Shown one piece after another: positions 1-6,389 of a stretch of 12,746 nt of DNA; within the stretch, counting starts at the first letter, position 1, and each line of letters opens with the position of its first letter. Source of the stretch: Phormidesmis priestleyi. Lineage in GTDB: Bacteria; Cyanobacteriota; Cyanobacteriia; Phormidesmidales; Phormidesmidaceae. The DNA is taken from assembly GCA_003242115.1 (NCBI GenBank), contig QBMP01000035.1:6336-19081 (forward strand), given 5' to 3'. The position numbers and the translations under genes were made by a program. The notes below the pieces were generated by a model that was not told the DNA's origin, made no database searches, and worked only from the letters and a program-made list of their open reading frames with translations.

Positions 1-2728
1 GCCATAGAGACATGGCAGCAAGGCCGACTGCGCAGATGGCGACAATGCCAAGTAGGGCCGCTATTGCAAATGAATTAAAGGATAGCACCAGGGTTGCGAC
101 CATCAAAATCATGAGTACGCCGACCGAAGCGAGCAAGTTACCCACTGCGCTGCCTCTGGCATCTGCCTCGCCGCCATACTCAATGCGGTAACCGGCAGGT
201 AGCTGAATATCTCCCGCTGCTAGTCGCTGCTTAAAACGGGTGAGTACGGTATCGGGCAAGGTGCCAGCCGCGAGAAAAGCCTGGACGGTGTTGATGCGCT
301 GAGCGTCGTAGTGGGCAATGGTGGCAATATCAGGGACTAAGCTGATGTCGGCGACAGCCGAGAGTGGAATGGCGGTGGCGCTGTTGTTCGCCAGCAGATC
401 GGTGGAGGCTATAGCACTCAAATTTCCTCTGGCTGCATCTGCAACTCGTACACGTACAGGAATATCTTCTGTGCTCTCTAGCAGTGAGCCGCCGAGGGCA
501 CCGTCTAATGTGCCGTTGAGTTGGGAAGCTATAGCGCTATTATTCAATCCCGTCCGCCTCGCCGCCACTTCATCTACCGCCAAAGCCAGCTTGGGCTGCG
601 CCTCGCTTAAGCCTGCCCGAGTGTGAATGACTCCCGCCAACTGCGCCAACTCCCCTCGCAGTTGATTTCCTACTGCCCTAAGCTGCGGCATATCAGACCC
701 ATAGAGTCGCAGCTCAATCGGAGCCGGAAACGGTGGCCCCTGCTCAAGCTGCCTCACCAGCACCTGAGCTTCAGGAAAAGCCTTGTCTAGCTGTTGTTGC
801 AGGGCAGTGATTGTCTCACGAATATTTTCTGTGCTGCTGAGCTTAACGATGCCTTGGGCGTAGTCAGGTGCATTCTCTTTCGCGGCTACCACATTGTAGA
901 AAAAAGCAGGAGCGCTTTTACCCAAAAACCAGTGCACATCCGCTACGGCTGGATGTTGTTGAATTAGGGTTCGAGCCTTGAGAACTTGCGATCGCGTTAA
1001 TGCCAGCGCACTTTGAGTAGGCAGCTCAAACTCAATCTGTACCTGATCGCGATTGGTTGGCGGGAAGAACTGCTGCGGCAAACTGGCAAACTGTACAAAA
1101 CCAACTACCGGCAAAATCATCGCTAACCCAATGCCCACTATCGGACGGCGAAAGGTAGCGTTTAAGCTGCTGGTGTAAAGCTGCGCTAGCCGACGATTGG
1201 CAAATCCACCTTCCCACCAGCTTGCCGCCTCAGAGCTTGACTGACTGGGCCATCGGCGATAAATCAGGCCAATAATGGCTGCAACCACGGTCAAAGAGAG
1301 CACTAACGAACTCAACAGCGCCAAAATCACCGTCGTGCCAATGGTGCCAATGAATTCGCCGGTACCGCCGGGTGAGGTGGCAATTGGCACAAAGGCCAAA
1401 ACGGTTGTCAGCGTCGAAGCCACTAGCGGCACTATTAGGTGCTTGACTGTTTCACTTACAGCCATAGACGGGTGCATCCCTTCTCGTAAGCGAATCTGTA
1501 CCTCATCTACGACCACAATGGCATTGTCTATTAGCAGCCCCAAGGCGATAATCAGCCCGGTTATGGACATTTGGTGTAGCGGAATGCCCAGACTTTTCAT
1601 ACAGCCAAACACCATCAGCGTTGTTAAAGGTAAGGCCAGACCCACCGCCACCGCCGAGCGCCAACCCAGCATCAAGAGTGAAACGCCGATGACCAGCGCC
1701 GAACTGGTTAGTAGATTGCTCATAACGCCATTGAGGCGCTGCTGGACATACTGGCTTTGATCTAGCACCACTGTCAGGCTCAGGCCATCCGAGAGCGTCT
1801 CTTCAAAATCAGCTAGTACCTGTCGGGCATTTTTGGCCCAAGCATCTACTCGAAAGCTCGATTCTACCTGAGCGGAAATCACCACTGCTGGTTTGCCGCT
1901 GATCAGCGCTAGCTCATCTGCGGGCGCTTTCACCGTTTTAGTGACCGTTGCGATATCGGCTAGCAGACTCACCTGCCCAGCGCCACCTAGCTGAATTGGA
2001 ATCTGTCGAATTCTCTCCAAAGAGTCTAAGGCGCTATTCACTTCCAGCAAAAAATCATCGGCTTCACTTTGAAACTTACCTGCCGACACTTTGGCATCAC
2101 TAGCTTGAATTTGCTGTGCGACTGATTGCGCTGTTAGTCCTAATCTTGCGGCTACGGCCTGATCAAGGCTGACCTGAATTTCTTCATCCGATAGGCCAAA
2201 AGTCTCTACTTTATCGGTGCCTGGAATTTTTTCTAATTCATCTTGCAAGCCTTCGGCGACGCGCTGCAACAAGGTCGCATTCACTGGCGTTGCCAAATCC
2301 CAAGTCAGTCCTACAATCAGTGCATTAGCCGATACGTCAGCATCTTCATATTGCGGATCTAATGCGCCAGAGGGGAGATCGGGCGATACGTCTTCTAGCT
2401 TGCTGCGAATTTTTGCCCAGACGGGGGCGACGTCTGCTACGGTGTCTTTTAGCTCGATGTTAACAACTGAAATATTGGCGCTAGAAGTAGATTCAATATT
2501 GTCTATTTCCTCAACATCTGAAAACTCTTCTTCAATTTTGTCGGTTATCAATGACTCGACCCGCTCAGCGCTTGCACCCGGAAATACGGTGGTAATAGTA
2601 GATACTCGCTGAACAATTTCAGGATCTTCTAATCGGGGCAGGGTAAGAAAGGCAGAAAGTCCCCAAACAACAACCAGTGTTAAGCTCAAAAAGAGTAGCT
2701 GTCGGTTGCGATAAAAGAGATTAAACAT
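1..2728 (-). CDS. RND-family efflux pump permease subunit (3' end beyond window)
   Basis: Inner-membrane proton-driven drug or solute exporter of the AcrB-like RND superfamily, working with the adaptor encoded just upstream. Starting at ATG 2728, an uninterrupted frame of 909 codons runs to the window edge; family members have about 1,020-1,070 residues, so the last ~110-150 (TM10-12) are missing. Visible features: TM1 at about residues 11-31; the first porter segment with FPGASAERVE near residue 50; the TM2-TM6 block about 335-505; TM4 with GLLIDNAIVVVDEV, in which D401-N402 aligns with the AcrB proton-relay pair D407/D408; a second-half signature FFPPTNRDQVQ near 550; TM8 and TM9 at the window edge. 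The second relay residue is Asn rather than Asp, which also occurs in other RND branches. The start is supported by AAGGAG 9 nt upstream, inside the end of the adaptor gene. Substrate cannot be told from sequence. Heavy-metal (CzcA-type) transport is less likely because the CzcA TM4 motif is absent. Confidence 0.95.
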   Translation of the reverse strand, partial: MFNLFYRNRQLLFLSLTLVVVWGLSAFLTLPRLEDPEIVQRVSTITTVFPGASAERVESLITDKIEEEFSDVEEIDNIESTSSANISVVNIELKDTVADVAPVWAKIRSKLEDVSPDLPSGALDPQYEDADVSANALIVGLTWDLATPVNATLLQRVAEGLQDELEKIPGTDKVETFGLSDEEIQVSLDQAVAARLGLTAQSVAQQIQASDAKVSAGKFQSEADDFLLEVNSALDSLERIRQIPIQLGGAGQVSLLADIATVTKTVKAPADELALISGKPAVVISAQVESSFRVDAWAKNARQVLADFEETLSDGLSLTVVLDQSQYVQQRLNGVMSNLLTSSALVIGVSLLMLGWRSAVAVGLALPLTTLMVFGCMKSLGIPLHQMSITGLIIALGLLIDNAIVVVDEVQIRLREGMHPSMAVSETVKHLIVPLVASTLTTVLAFVPIATSPGGTGEFIGTIGTTVILALLSSLVLSLTVVAAIIGLIYRRWPSQSSSEAASWWEGGFANRRLAQLYTSSLNATFRRPIVGIGLAMILPVVGFVQFASLPQQFFPPTNRDQVQIEFELPTQSALALTRSQVLKARTLIQQHPAVADVHWFLGKSAPAFFYNVVAAKENAPDYAQGIVKLSSTENIRETITALQQQLDKAFPEAQVLVRQLEQGPPFPAPIELRLYGSDMPQLRAVGNQLRGELAQLAGVIHTRAGLSEAQPKLALAVDEVAARRTGLNNSAIASQLNGTLDGALGGSLLESTEDIPVRVRVADAARGNLSAIASTDLLANNSATAIPLSAVADISLVPDIATIAHYDAQRINTVQAFLAAGTLPDTVLTRFKQRLAAGDIQLPAGYRIEYGGEADARGSAVGNLLASVGVLMILMVATLVLSFNSFAIAALLGIVAICAVGLAAMSLW

Positions 2729-2732
2729 TTTC

Positions 2733-4139
2733 CTATTCTCCTTCGGGGGTGACGAGCTGATTAGCGACGACTCGGTGAGTGCCGCTAGTGATGATGCGAT
2801 CGCCCGCTTCCACCAATCCCCTCACAAACGCGCTCTCGCCTTCGGTATACAGCACTTCCACATCTCGACGAGCTACACGGTAGTTGTTGGCGTTATTTTT
2901 GGACTGTTCTGGCGTGACTACATACAGTGACCAGAGGCCACGATCGCCCGCAATCAGCGCCGTACTCGGCAACCAATAGCCTTGCTCTGCCTGCTGTTCG
3001 GTAGCCAGTAACCGAGCCGTAGCCCCCACGGTCAGTCCCGGCTGATCTGCTAGGTTCAGCACTATTGTCACAGTTTGACTGGCTTCATCGACTTCAGGCA
3101 GTTGGGCGACGACGGTTGCCGCATAGGTTCGCTGACCTACCTTCACAGACTGCTGCCGCCTGCGAAACAGCCCTGGCGCAGCTCCGACTGGCACACCAAT
3201 TCTGGCCTCAACCGTTTGGCCCGTTTCTACTAGCTTGAATACCGATTGACCGCTACCAACCACCGTGCCCTCATCTACGGTTCGAGCTGAAACTTTACCT
3301 GCAAAAGGGGCGAGTAGAACGCTTTTATCCAGGGCAATATCAATCGCTCGAATGCGGGCATCGATTTGATCGACTTGGGCCGATTGGGCACTGAGCTGTT
3401 CTTGGCGGGTACCGTTGCGCAATTCATCCAACTGGCTTTGGGCCTGCTGGAGGCGATCAGCGATCGCATTGGCCCCAAACTGTTTTTCATCTAGTTCTTC
3501 TTGAGAAATAGCCCCTTTGCTAAACAGCTCAGATCGTCTGCTTGCCTGCAATTGCGCCAACTCTAACTGATTGGCCAAATCACTCACGGCGGCTTCGGCG
3601 GCGGCTAGATCTTCTCGGCGTGGCCCGGTTTCTAGCTCTTGTAATTGGGCGATCGCCTGTCGTTTTTGCGCCTCTAGCTGCTGTCGCTGCGCTTCTAAAT
3701 CTCTCACATCTAGCCGCGCTAAAGGTTCTCCTGCGGCCACTACATCGCCATCATCAGCGAGCAACGCTACCACCGTTCCGGCCCGCTCAAATCCTAACTC
3801 GCTCGTGCGATGGGCCACAATTTCGCCCGTGTATTCTCTCGTCACCGTATAGCTGGTGGCCGCTTTTAAGCGCATTGTCTCAACCGGCAATACTTGAGCG
3901 GTAGCAGCTTCAGTCTTTTCACCGCTGCTTTTAGCCATTAAAACGACGGGCCAAACGGCTGGCAGCAAAGCCAACGGCAGTACTATTAGCCATTTAGGTA
4001 GCGGCCATTTTGGCCAGCTTTTTGAGGGGCGATGGCAAAGCCTTCCAAGGGAATCGCTCCTCTGCTCACCTATTTGCTCATCCGTCTGCGCATTTAGCTC
4101 ATTGCTCTGATCACTCGACTGAGATGATGTCGTGGCCAT
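2733..4139 (-). CDS. RND/HlyD-type periplasmic adaptor (membrane fusion) protein
   Basis: Adaptor that bridges the RND permease to an outer-membrane channel across the periplasm. From ATG 4139 it is 468 residues: a Ser/Gln/Glu-rich cytoplasmic tail of ~46 residues, one membrane anchor at about 48-68 (WLIVLPLALLPAVWPVVLM), the first half of a lipoyl/barrel-sandwich domain (ELGFERAGTVVALLADDGD, about 112-130), a long Ala/Gln/Glu-rich alpha-helical coiled-coil hairpin (about 140-275, with ETGPRREDLAAAEA and RNGTRQEQLSAQ on its two arms), the second lipoyl half (LLAPFAGKVSARTVDEGT), then beta-barrel and membrane-proximal domains to the C-terminus. It is not a lipoprotein; there is no lipobox. An in-frame TTG at 4145 would add two residues (M-S) before the ATG; the ATG is preferred. 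Stop codon and permease ATG are separated by 4 nt, so the two are co-translated. No outer-membrane channel gene is seen in the window. Confidence 0.93.
   Translation of the reverse strand: MATTSSQSSDQSNELNAQTDEQIGEQRSDSLGRLCHRPSKSWPKWPLPKWLIVLPLALLPAVWPVVLMAKSSGEKTEAATAQVLPVETMRLKAATSYTVTREYTGEIVAHRTSELGFERAGTVVALLADDGDVVAAGEPLARLDVRDLEAQRQQLEAQKRQAIAQLQELETGPRREDLAAAEAAVSDLANQLELAQLQASRRSELFSKGAISQEELDEKQFGANAIADRLQQAQSQLDELRNGTRQEQLSAQSAQVDQIDARIRAIDIALDKSVLLAPFAGKVSARTVDEGTVVGSGQSVFKLVETGQTVEARIGVPVGAAPGLFRRRQQSVKVGQRTYAATVVAQLPEVDEASQTVTIVLNLADQPGLTVGATARLLATEQQAEQGYWLPSTALIAGDRGLWSLYVVTPEQSKNNANNYRVARRDVEVLYTEGESAFVRGLVEAGDRIITSGTHRVVANQLVTPEGE
2738..2743 (-). promoter_or_regulatory. Ribosome binding site of the RND permease, inside the adaptor 3' end
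   Basis: AAGGAG on the minus strand lies 9 nt before the permease ATG and overlaps the last codons of the adaptor gene. It fixes the permease start and suggests translational coupling between adaptor and pump. Confidence 0.8.
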
Positions 4140-4157
4140 ACTCAATTAGTTGATATT
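4138..4157. promoter_or_regulatory. Possible third, degenerate copy of the PadR-box
   Basis: ATA-N2-CAAT-N2-GTTG-N2-ATT: same layout as the two better boxes but with a mismatch in the core arm and in the outer arm. It covers the adaptor start codon and overlaps the first full box by 5 bp. May be an accessory site or chance. Confidence 0.3.
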
Positions 4158-4172
4158 CAACTTGTTGTATAT
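4153..4172. promoter_or_regulatory. Candidate operator box 1 (PadR-type) between pump operon and padR
   Basis: Twenty-bp imperfect palindrome ATA-N2-CAAC-TT-GTTG-N2-TAT. The inner arms CAAC/GTTG and outer arms ATA/TAT are perfectly symmetric. It lies over the predicted -10 of the leftward promoter and the predicted -35 of the rightward promoter. The same pattern recurs 34 bp away (4187-4206). Binding by the adjacent PadR protein is inferred from position and dyad symmetry. Confidence 0.6.
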
Positions 4173-4191
4173 AACATCTTCAAAGTATACT
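4162..4191 (+). promoter_or_regulatory. Predicted padR promoter
   Basis: -35 TTGTTG (4162-4167), 18-nt spacer, -10 TATACT (4186-4191). Predicted transcription start about 4198, which would exclude translation from the ATG at 4196 and supports the ATG at 4247 (leader of about 49 nt). Both elements sit in the operator boxes. Confidence 0.5.
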
Positions 4192-4194
4192 CAA
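4166..4194 (-). promoter_or_regulatory. Predicted promoter of the adaptor-pump operon
   Basis: Read on the minus strand: -35 TTGAGT (4194-4189), 17-nt spacer, -10 TATACA (4171-4166). Predicted start about 4160, giving a leader of ~21 nt before ATG 4139. It overlaps the padR promoter almost completely on the opposite strand. Confidence 0.5.
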
Positions 4195-4206
4195 CATGTT
4201 GGATAT
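4187..4206. promoter_or_regulatory. Candidate operator box 2 (PadR-type)
   Basis: ATA-N2-CAACATGTTG-N2-TAT; the central 10 bp are a perfect palindrome. Centre is 34 bp from the centre of box 1 (just over three helical turns). It covers the leftward -35 and most of the rightward -10, so occupancy should block both promoters. Confidence 0.6.
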
Positions 4207-4246
4207 GTCAAACTTAAAAATATTTTTGAAACTGCTCATAACACTC

Positions 4247-4798
4247 ATGGCCTTAGCGCACACCATATTAGCCCTGCTCTCCAAGCATCCCGACAGCGGT
4301 TATGACATCAGCAAGCACTTTGATGAAGGGCTGAGCTGCTATTGGAAAGCCACGCAGCAGCAAGTATACAGAGAACTTACCAAGCTTAAGGCGCAAGGCT
4401 GGGTGAGCTTTGAAACCCTGCCGCAAACGGGTAAGCCGGACAAAAAGCTGTACCGAATCACCGATTCAGGCTGGCAAGAACTCACTCGCTGGTATGCAGA
4501 ACTCACCGAACCTACGCCCATCCGCGAAGATCTGCTAGTCAAGGTGCTCATTGGCCACAAAATGCCTCGCCACCTGCTGACTAAAGAGATTCAGCACCGC
4601 CAGCAAATTCACACTGCTAGACTTGCCAACTACCGCAACATCGAAGCTATTCACTTCACTGAAGGGCAAGCCAGCGCTGAAATGCAGTTTATGTATCTCA
4701 CCCTCAAGCGGGGCATTGCCTACGAAACCTCTTGGCTCACCTGGTGCCTTGAAGTGCTAGAGACCATTGACGCTCAGCCTCCTGAGCAGCCTGAGTAA
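4247..4798 (+). CDS. PadR-family transcriptional regulator
   Basis: Winged-helix repressor of 183 residues. The N-terminal PadR domain (1-85) opens with the family hallmark MALAHTILALL, followed by SGYDISKHFDE, YWKATQQQVYRELTKL (recognition region) and the wing KKLYRITDSGW. The rest (about 92-175) is helical with WLTWCLEVL and resembles the C-terminal dimerisation helices of the PadR/AphA-type subfamily (Vir_act_alpha_C). An upstream ATG at 4196 would add 17 residues (MLDMSNLKIF...), but PadR proteins begin at the chosen Met, and 4196 falls in the predicted promoter/operator. It is divergent from the adaptor-pump genes, a common arrangement in which PadR represses both itself and a transporter until a toxic ligand binds. 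Ligand unknown. No strong Shine-Dalgarno is seen. Confidence 0.93.
   Translation: MALAHTILALLSKHPDSGYDISKHFDEGLSCYWKATQQQVYRELTKLKAQGWVSFETLPQTGKPDKKLYRITDSGWQELTRWYAELTEPTPIREDLLVKVLIGHKMPRHLLTKEIQHRQQIHTARLANYRNIEAIHFTEGQASAEMQFMYLTLKRGIAYETSWLTWCLEVLETIDAQPPEQPE
4772..4787 (+). other. Small hairpin at the 3' end of padR
   Basis: GCTCAG-cctc-CTGAGC, a 6-bp stem with a 4-nt loop within the last codons of padR. No T-run follows, so it is not a standard terminator; it might protect the mRNA end or be chance. Confidence 0.25.
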
Positions 4799-4843
4799 GC
4801 AATCGTAATTAGGGGTAATTCGTCATTCAAAACTGATGTAGAT

Positions 4844-4871
4844 TATCTATGTATTGGTATCTATGTATTGG
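4844..4871. repeat. Perfect 14-bp tandem duplication (2 copies)
   Basis: TATCTATGTATTGG occurs twice head-to-tail in the padR-GST spacer (4799-4939). The rest of that spacer shows no gene; AT-rich sequence just before the GST start could hold its promoter but no convincing -35/-10 pair is seen. Confidence 0.85.
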
Positions 4872-4897
4872 ATGGTGGGCATCTATCTGTTTGATGT

Positions 4898-4905
4898 GCG
4901 ATCGC
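4898..4905. repeat. HIP1 octamer (intergenic copy)
   Basis: GCGATCGC inside a 12-bp palindrome GTGCGATCGCAC upstream of the GST-like gene. It is one of at least 13 perfect HIP1 sites in the window (others begin at 988, 2796, 3460, 3649, 5328, 5690, 6879, 6920, 8672, 10955, 12224, 12526), nearly all inside genes. HIP1 abundance is a hallmark of many cyanobacterial genomes. Confidence 0.9.
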
Positions 4906-4939
4906 ACCCAACTATGATTGTCTAGATCTACATATAAAA

Positions 4940-5590
4940 ATGGCGGTACGGCTCATGCAGCTCATTGGAATGCCCGATTCTCCCTACGTGCGGCGCGTGG
5001 CCATTACCCTTCATCACTTAGGCATTCCCTTCGAGCATTCGGCTTTGTCCGTCTTTCGTAACATGGCTGACTTTAGCCAAATCAATCCATTGATTAAAGC
5101 GCCGACGCTGGCGTGCGATGACGGCGAAGTGTTGATGGATTCGACTCTAATATTGAGCTATATCGCTAAGCTAGCGGCAACGGATGGCTCGCTAATGCCT
5201 TCAGATATGGCTGATTATCAAAGGGCAATTCGGCTGATTGGACTTGCGATCAATGCCTGCGACAAAACCGTGCAGATTGTCTATGAGCGAGATTTGCGGC
5301 CTGCGGAAAAGCAGTATCAGGTGTGGCGCGATCGCATCCAAACCCAACTGATCGCTGCTTACAATCTGCTCGAACCCTACGCTGAAAACACCTCAAAATG
5401 GCTGATCAGCAACCAATTTAGCCAAGCCGACATCACCGTTTGTGTCGCTTGGCAATTCACTCAATTTGTTGCCGCCGACAGCATAGAGCGTCATCAATAC
5501 CCGGCGCTATCTCGCCTTTCTCAACGAGCCGAAGCGCTCCTAGCTTTTCAGCAAGTGCCGCTCGAACCTGACTGGCAACCCGCTACCTAG
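4940..5590 (+). CDS. Glutathione S-transferase family protein
   Basis: Cytosolic GST-fold protein of 216 residues. The N-terminal thioredoxin-like domain (about 5-80) has DSPYVRRVAITL with a candidate catalytic/activating Ser14, the cis-Pro loop KAPTL (Pro55) and the glutathione gamma-glutamyl-binding DS motif (D67-S68, in LMDSTLILSYI). The helical C-terminal domain (about 95-205) includes FSQADITVCVAWQF, the usual N-capping Asp region. Likely conjugates or isomerises electrophiles, or acts as a glutathione-dependent reductase; substrate unknown. The second Met (ATG 4955, MQLIGMPDSPYV) matches the usual family start better, so the true protein may be 211 residues; neither start has a strong Shine-Dalgarno. 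Next gene starts 20 nt downstream, suggesting a bicistron. Confidence 0.9.
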   Translation: MAVRLMQLIGMPDSPYVRRVAITLHHLGIPFEHSALSVFRNMADFSQINPLIKAPTLACDDGEVLMDSTLILSYIAKLAATDGSLMPSDMADYQRAIRLIGLAINACDKTVQIVYERDLRPAEKQYQVWRDRIQTQLIAAYNLLEPYAENTSKWLISNQFSQADITVCVAWQFTQFVAADSIERHQYPALSRLSQRAEALLAFQQVPLEPDWQPAT

Positions 5591-5610
5591 CCACCCTTCA
5601 GACAATCATC

Positions 5611-6093
5611 ATGCGAATCGATCTCTCTTCTGTGCCCATCGAAACCGGCACCAATTATCCCGATGAGTTCAAAGCAGCCGTTAGTGGACGCGATCGCCAG
5701 CGAGTAGGCAAAGCCGCCGGACTCAAAAACCTTGGCGTCAATTTGACCACGCTAACTCCCGGCGCTCAGTCAGCGCTCAGACATTGGCACAGCGCTCAAG
5801 ATGAATTTATTTACATCGTTCAAGGTGAGCTGGTGCTAGTCACTAACGAAGGTGAGCAAACGCTTGGCCCCGGCGCAATGGCAGGCTTTGCCGCAGGCGT
5901 CGAGAATGCGCATCATTTGATCAATCGCTCCACAGCGCCTGCTATTTATCTAGAAATTGGCGATAAAACCCTGCCTGAACAGGCTCATTATCCCGATGTT
6001 GACCTGGTATATAAAGAGACCATAGATAGTCACGGGCGCTTTGAGCACAAAGACGGTAAAGCCTACCCAACAAAGGGCACAGCGTTCAACTGA
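5611..6093 (+). CDS. Single-domain cupin protein
   Basis: A 160-residue protein with one cupin beta-barrel. Motif 1 is HWHSAQDEFIYIVQGE (H58, H60, E65, G72), fitting HxH(x)4E(x)6G; motif 2 is GFAAGVENAHHLIN, with H101 as probable fourth metal ligand and N105 at the usual spacing. A bound divalent metal is therefore likely. The N-terminus IPIETGTNYP-like segment and C-terminal YKETIDSHGRFEHKDG extend past the barrel and resemble a widespread family annotated only as cupin-domain proteins. Reaction unknown: candidates include dioxygenase, isomerase or a non-catalytic sensor. Its close coupling to a GST-like gene hints at handling of a reactive small molecule, which is inference. No clear ribosome binding site. 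Confidence 0.9.
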   Translation: MRIDLSSVPIETGTNYPDEFKAAVSGRDRQRVGKAAGLKNLGVNLTTLTPGAQSALRHWHSAQDEFIYIVQGELVLVTNEGEQTLGPGAMAGFAAGVENAHHLINRSTAPAIYLEIGDKTLPEQAHYPDVDLVYKETIDSHGRFEHKDGKAYPTKGTAFN

Positions 6094-6094
6094 T

Positions 6095-6115
6095 TGAGCA
6101 AAACTACCTTGCTCA
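6095..6115 (+). terminator. Weak hairpin just after the cupin gene
   Basis: TGAGCAA-N7-TTGCTCA begins 2 nt after the cupin stop codon. The 7-bp stem could end the GST-cupin transcript, but there is no T-run behind it, so it may only slow or stabilise the mRNA end. Confidence 0.35.
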
Positions 6116-6149
6116 GACCAATAGCAACAATGTTTCACTGGTATCAACA

Positions 6150-6330
6150 GGTGCCACAGCGCTTCTCGTGTCTCTAACTATGTGAGCATTCGTTTGGGCG
6201 TGACAGCGGTTGTGCCGAAGGTTGGACTGCCAGCCAGTTACTAGCCGATACGGCTGATTTGGGACTGTATGAAGCAAAGCGACGCGGACGCAATCAAATG
6301 AAGCTGCGGTTGCCTTGGGTCATAGAGTAG
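6150..6330 (+). pseudogene. Decayed C-terminal fragment of a GGDEF (diguanylate cyclase) domain
   Basis: Two plus-strand frames together spell the last ~55 residues of a GGDEF domain. Frame from about 6155: HSASRVSNYVSIRLGVTAVV, matching the family strand ..YVT(I/L)S.GVA..VP. Then, shifted by one base near 6224, ASQLLADTADLGLYEAKRRG followed by RNQ, matching ..ELLxxADxALYxAKxxGRN, and ending at TAG 6328-6330. The GG(D/E)EF catalytic loop and everything upstream are gone: directly before it lies the cupin gene's end. The frameshift and loss of the active site make this a relic, not a working enzyme. It fills most of the 296-nt gap between the cupin and nadK genes; I see nothing else in 6331-6389. 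Confidence 0.75.
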
Positions 6331-6389
6331 GCTCAGATCACTCAGGAGTGCCATAGAATCGCAGGAGGATTGTGGGAGAATCTGCGAAC

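Noticed and set aside
318..626. Open frame on the plus strand inside the RND gene
   Set aside because: Low-complexity Ser/Ala-rich translation, antisense to a well-conserved pump gene; an overlap artefact. The same applies to plus-strand frames at 1275-1760 and 2217-2612.
3542..3904. Plus-strand frames antisense to the adaptor
   Set aside because: No domain or start signal; explained by codon bias of the coiled-coil gene on the other strand.
4196..4246. Upstream ATG for padR adding 17 residues
   Set aside because: The extension is unlike PadR proteins, lies inside the predicted -10/operator region, and the ATG at 4247 gives the standard MALAHTILALL start.
4798..4830. Hairpin AATTA-gggg-TAATT after padR as terminator
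   Set aside because: Five AT pairs only and no T-run; too weak to call.
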